DNA of 64,000 bases from assembly GCF_022581195.2 (NCBI RefSeq), contig NC_061465.1:11968501-12032500 (forward strand), read 5' to 3'. The notes below the pieces were generated by a model, which saw only the letters and a list, made by a program, of their open reading frames with translations, had not been told where the DNA came from and searched no databases. This stretch comes from Helicoverpa zea. Its lineage: Eukaryota > Arthropoda > Insecta > Lepidoptera > Noctuidae. Both the position numbers and the translations under genes were made by a program. Numbering within the stretch: the first letter of the stretch is position 1; each line of letters begins with the position of its first letter. Of the stretch, positions 61,550-64,000 are shown piece by piece.

Positions 61550-64000
61550 GTAAGTTTAAATTTAAAAATTATTTTTTTTATGTTTAAAATTCTAAGATGT
61601 GGTCCTAATTGTTCAGTGTATCATGAGCCATGTTTTAATGATGTTCAAAGTTTTGCGGCGTCCCGATTTTGTTAATTAGTTTACGAGACGAATGGGATAA
61701 TTATGATTTATGGTACTTTCGTGGGGATATTACTTTTGGAAATTTTAATTTCGATGTTAATCATACGCATGTGTTATGCTATCTCGTATGTCATTAGAGC
61801 TTATTTTATTGGATCGATAAGGAATAATTTTCAAAAGCATGGACTCTTATCAACTTGTGAATGGTGATCAATATTTTCTTCAGTTAAATCGTAACAAAAA
61901 TACAATACAATTATTTTCATCAAGTAAAACCCATCCAACAAAAAGAAATAAAACAATTTAAAATAAATAAACAAATTAAAATAACACCCATTTAAACTTT
62001 ATGAAACAAAACAAATTCGAATTTAAATTGAAAATAACAAAATAAAATAATTTAATTTCCATTTTGTAAGCGACTGACATGGGTTTTGTGTGGGCCGTAC
62101 TAGAAGCGACAGAAATTGACGTGGGGCGCGATAATTTGTTTAAACTAATTTAATTTTATTGTTTATTGTACGACAAACTCATTGTTTGTCCCAGACTGTT
62201 ATGATCAAACTGTCACTTCTAGACATCTTTATGTTGGACCTATTATTTTCTTGAGATATGAAATGCCGTTTCATTTGGTTTTAGAGATTGGTCTCAGACT
62301 CACTATTGAATATTTTGACTGTCTGAATTTATGGAAAATAGGTATTACTTAGATATTATCTTAGCAACTTAAGTGAGCTTACTTATTCTTCCCAGCAATA
62401 GCACAATATATGAAGTGATAATGGCTTTTCGAGTCCTGCGTTTTGACTATCAAAATGGGCTGTTAAATCTGTTACATCCAAGTTCAAAAAAATGATTCCA
62501 TGTTCACTTATATCTTTTTTTAATTATTTTGATAACAATTCATTTAAACACATACTACAAATATTCATACTTGTCCTGTAGAAAATAATAAAAATCCGAA
62601 TGGTTTTGGACCTGGTAAGATAAACCATGAGAAACACTCATAGGATTTTTAAATGTTTATGGTGGACATACTCATTTACACATTTATATACCTAAATTCA
62701 AACACTTCTTATTTGGTTCTCTAGTTATTGTGCTTTATTCTAATGTACATTATTCTTGAGCCTCGTTTCCATTTTGCGTTACATGGGATTTGAACTCCAA
62801 CTCTCAAGGCCCGCATCCTCGTTACTGGGTCAAACAAACAAAACTTTAATCATAAAACCAAGTTTTTTTCCGACTTTAACATAAATAGCGTAAGTGATAA
62901 TAATAACTAACAAAATAAGTTACGTTCATTTTCAATGTAATAACATTTTCGAAAAATTTCCTCAAATAAAATATCGGTGATTTAATTTAATCACATTACC
63001 TATGTGTATATGTACTATTTTGTTAGATGGTAGTTAGGTACGTGACATCCCGTATTTAAGTTAAATTAGTCACTTTACTGATTAAATTTGTTTGGGAATG
63101 TATTATTACCTAAATAAATGATAAGGTATTTAAAATAATTCCAAACTGTCGTTTAACGTGTTCCTGTCGCAGAACAATTTATAGGAGACATTCAATAGTA
63201 ACTGCTTTCGTGAAGTAACTTGCAGAACTTTATATTTTTACATTTTTATACTTTATATTTTTTACAATTTATAGGGCTTTGATTTACCTACCTAATTAAT
63301 GAACGAAAGCATTCATAGTGAGTATCAATTAATTCTAAATCATTTTTTTCAAAGATATTCAAGCTTACCTAGCTGAACGTACAGTTTTCATGAATAGTTC
63401 TTTCACTAAATCAATAGACACTATTTTCATTACCAACTACTTACCAATTAGCGTATCTAACAATAGATTTCCATATGTATTACACTGGTACTAATCCTTC
63501 AACATAACTTGTAACTTCCAAGCTTGGCCACTAATAATTGAGTTGCTAATCTGCCTGAAAGCGATACATCGATGTCAAGAGCCGATTATTGATCGATTCC
63601 TATTCGATACAGTTCATTGTCAAGGTCAAGGATTTAGTGTGATTATGTTTCTCAAGTAAATAGTAGCAGCAGGATTTTATCTGAAAAGTGACAAAGGTTT
63701 TTTCTTAAGAACCTAGTGTATTCTTTGACACCACCAACTATGTGCCAATTGAGATATCTAAGTACTTAAGTTCCACCCCGATACTCCAAAATAGATCCTA
63801 GGATCTAGGGGCTTATGTATTGTAATTTTTTTATACTGGAAGGAAATCGATTGATGAGTATGCTAGTTTTTTTAGTATATCGTAGCAATTTATTGATAAA
63901 ACATATCAGATGAAACCGCATACCGTAGGACAGCATCTCGCCATATCTTCTAAAACCTGATGACACCTACTGAGTAAAACTATTAATTTCAGGATAATCA
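61550..64000. other. No recognisable feature; possible first intron
   Basis: AT-rich text without domain-bearing frames. A decayed SINE head is possible at 62790-62830 (gggatttgaactccaactct, inverted B box). Confidence 0.4.

Noticed and set aside
1..64000. CRISPR array, bacterial operon or prophage
   Set aside because: Introns, SINEs and AT-rich intergenic DNA are eukaryotic; no spaced direct repeats of CRISPR type occur.

Overview
The window reads as nuclear DNA from a moth or butterfly (Lepidoptera). It is AT-rich, with multi-exon genes, GT-AG introns and a dense load of repeats: SINEs with tRNA-derived heads, short elements with Helitron-type ends (A|TC...CTAG|T), palindromic MITEs, RTE and other non-LTR retrotransposon remnants, and one recent LTR insertion. 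The organism is inferred from gene content and repeat style, not from a diagnostic marker.

The core is a head-to-tail array of three aldehyde oxidase (AOX) genes, all on the minus strand: gene A (4342-10903), gene B (20152-26536) and gene C (28872-46126). I rebuilt all three exon by exon from splice signals. Each has 17 coding exons with matching intron positions and phases. B (1261 aa) and C (1259 aa) keep one open frame and all the expected parts: two [2Fe-2S] clusters, an FAD domain, molybdenum-cofactor domains and the catalytic GEP glutamate. Gene A has the same architecture but a one-base frameshift in exon 14, which would cut the protein at 1076 residues, and a changed first iron-sulfur loop.

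Left of the array, at 2252-3854 on the plus strand, is a three-exon gene for a charged, probably secreted 359-residue protein that I do not recognise. It converges on gene A. At 1-717 there is a minisatellite and the C-terminal end of a non-LTR reverse transcriptase.

The A-B spacer (10904-20151) holds a Helitron-like element, a SINE tail, a long-arm foldback element and a young 5.06-kb LTR element without coding capacity (539-bp LTRs, one mismatch, AGTA target duplication). The B-C spacer holds a 0.7-kb TIR element. Gene C is stretched by a 7.4-kb first intron and a 3.6-kb eighth intron, both filled with repeats. B and C share a TATA plus TCAGT core promoter, and in C a Helitron-like element sits just upstream of it.

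Right of the array, 46.6-64 kb is gene-poor. Its main feature is a 976-bp TIR element at 46660-47635 that keeps only the first exons of two convergent genes, one of them a THAP domain. It appears to be an internally deleted derivative of a two-gene DNA transposon. A CpG-rich block near 61.4-61.55 kb may be the 5' end of a plus-strand gene running out of the window.
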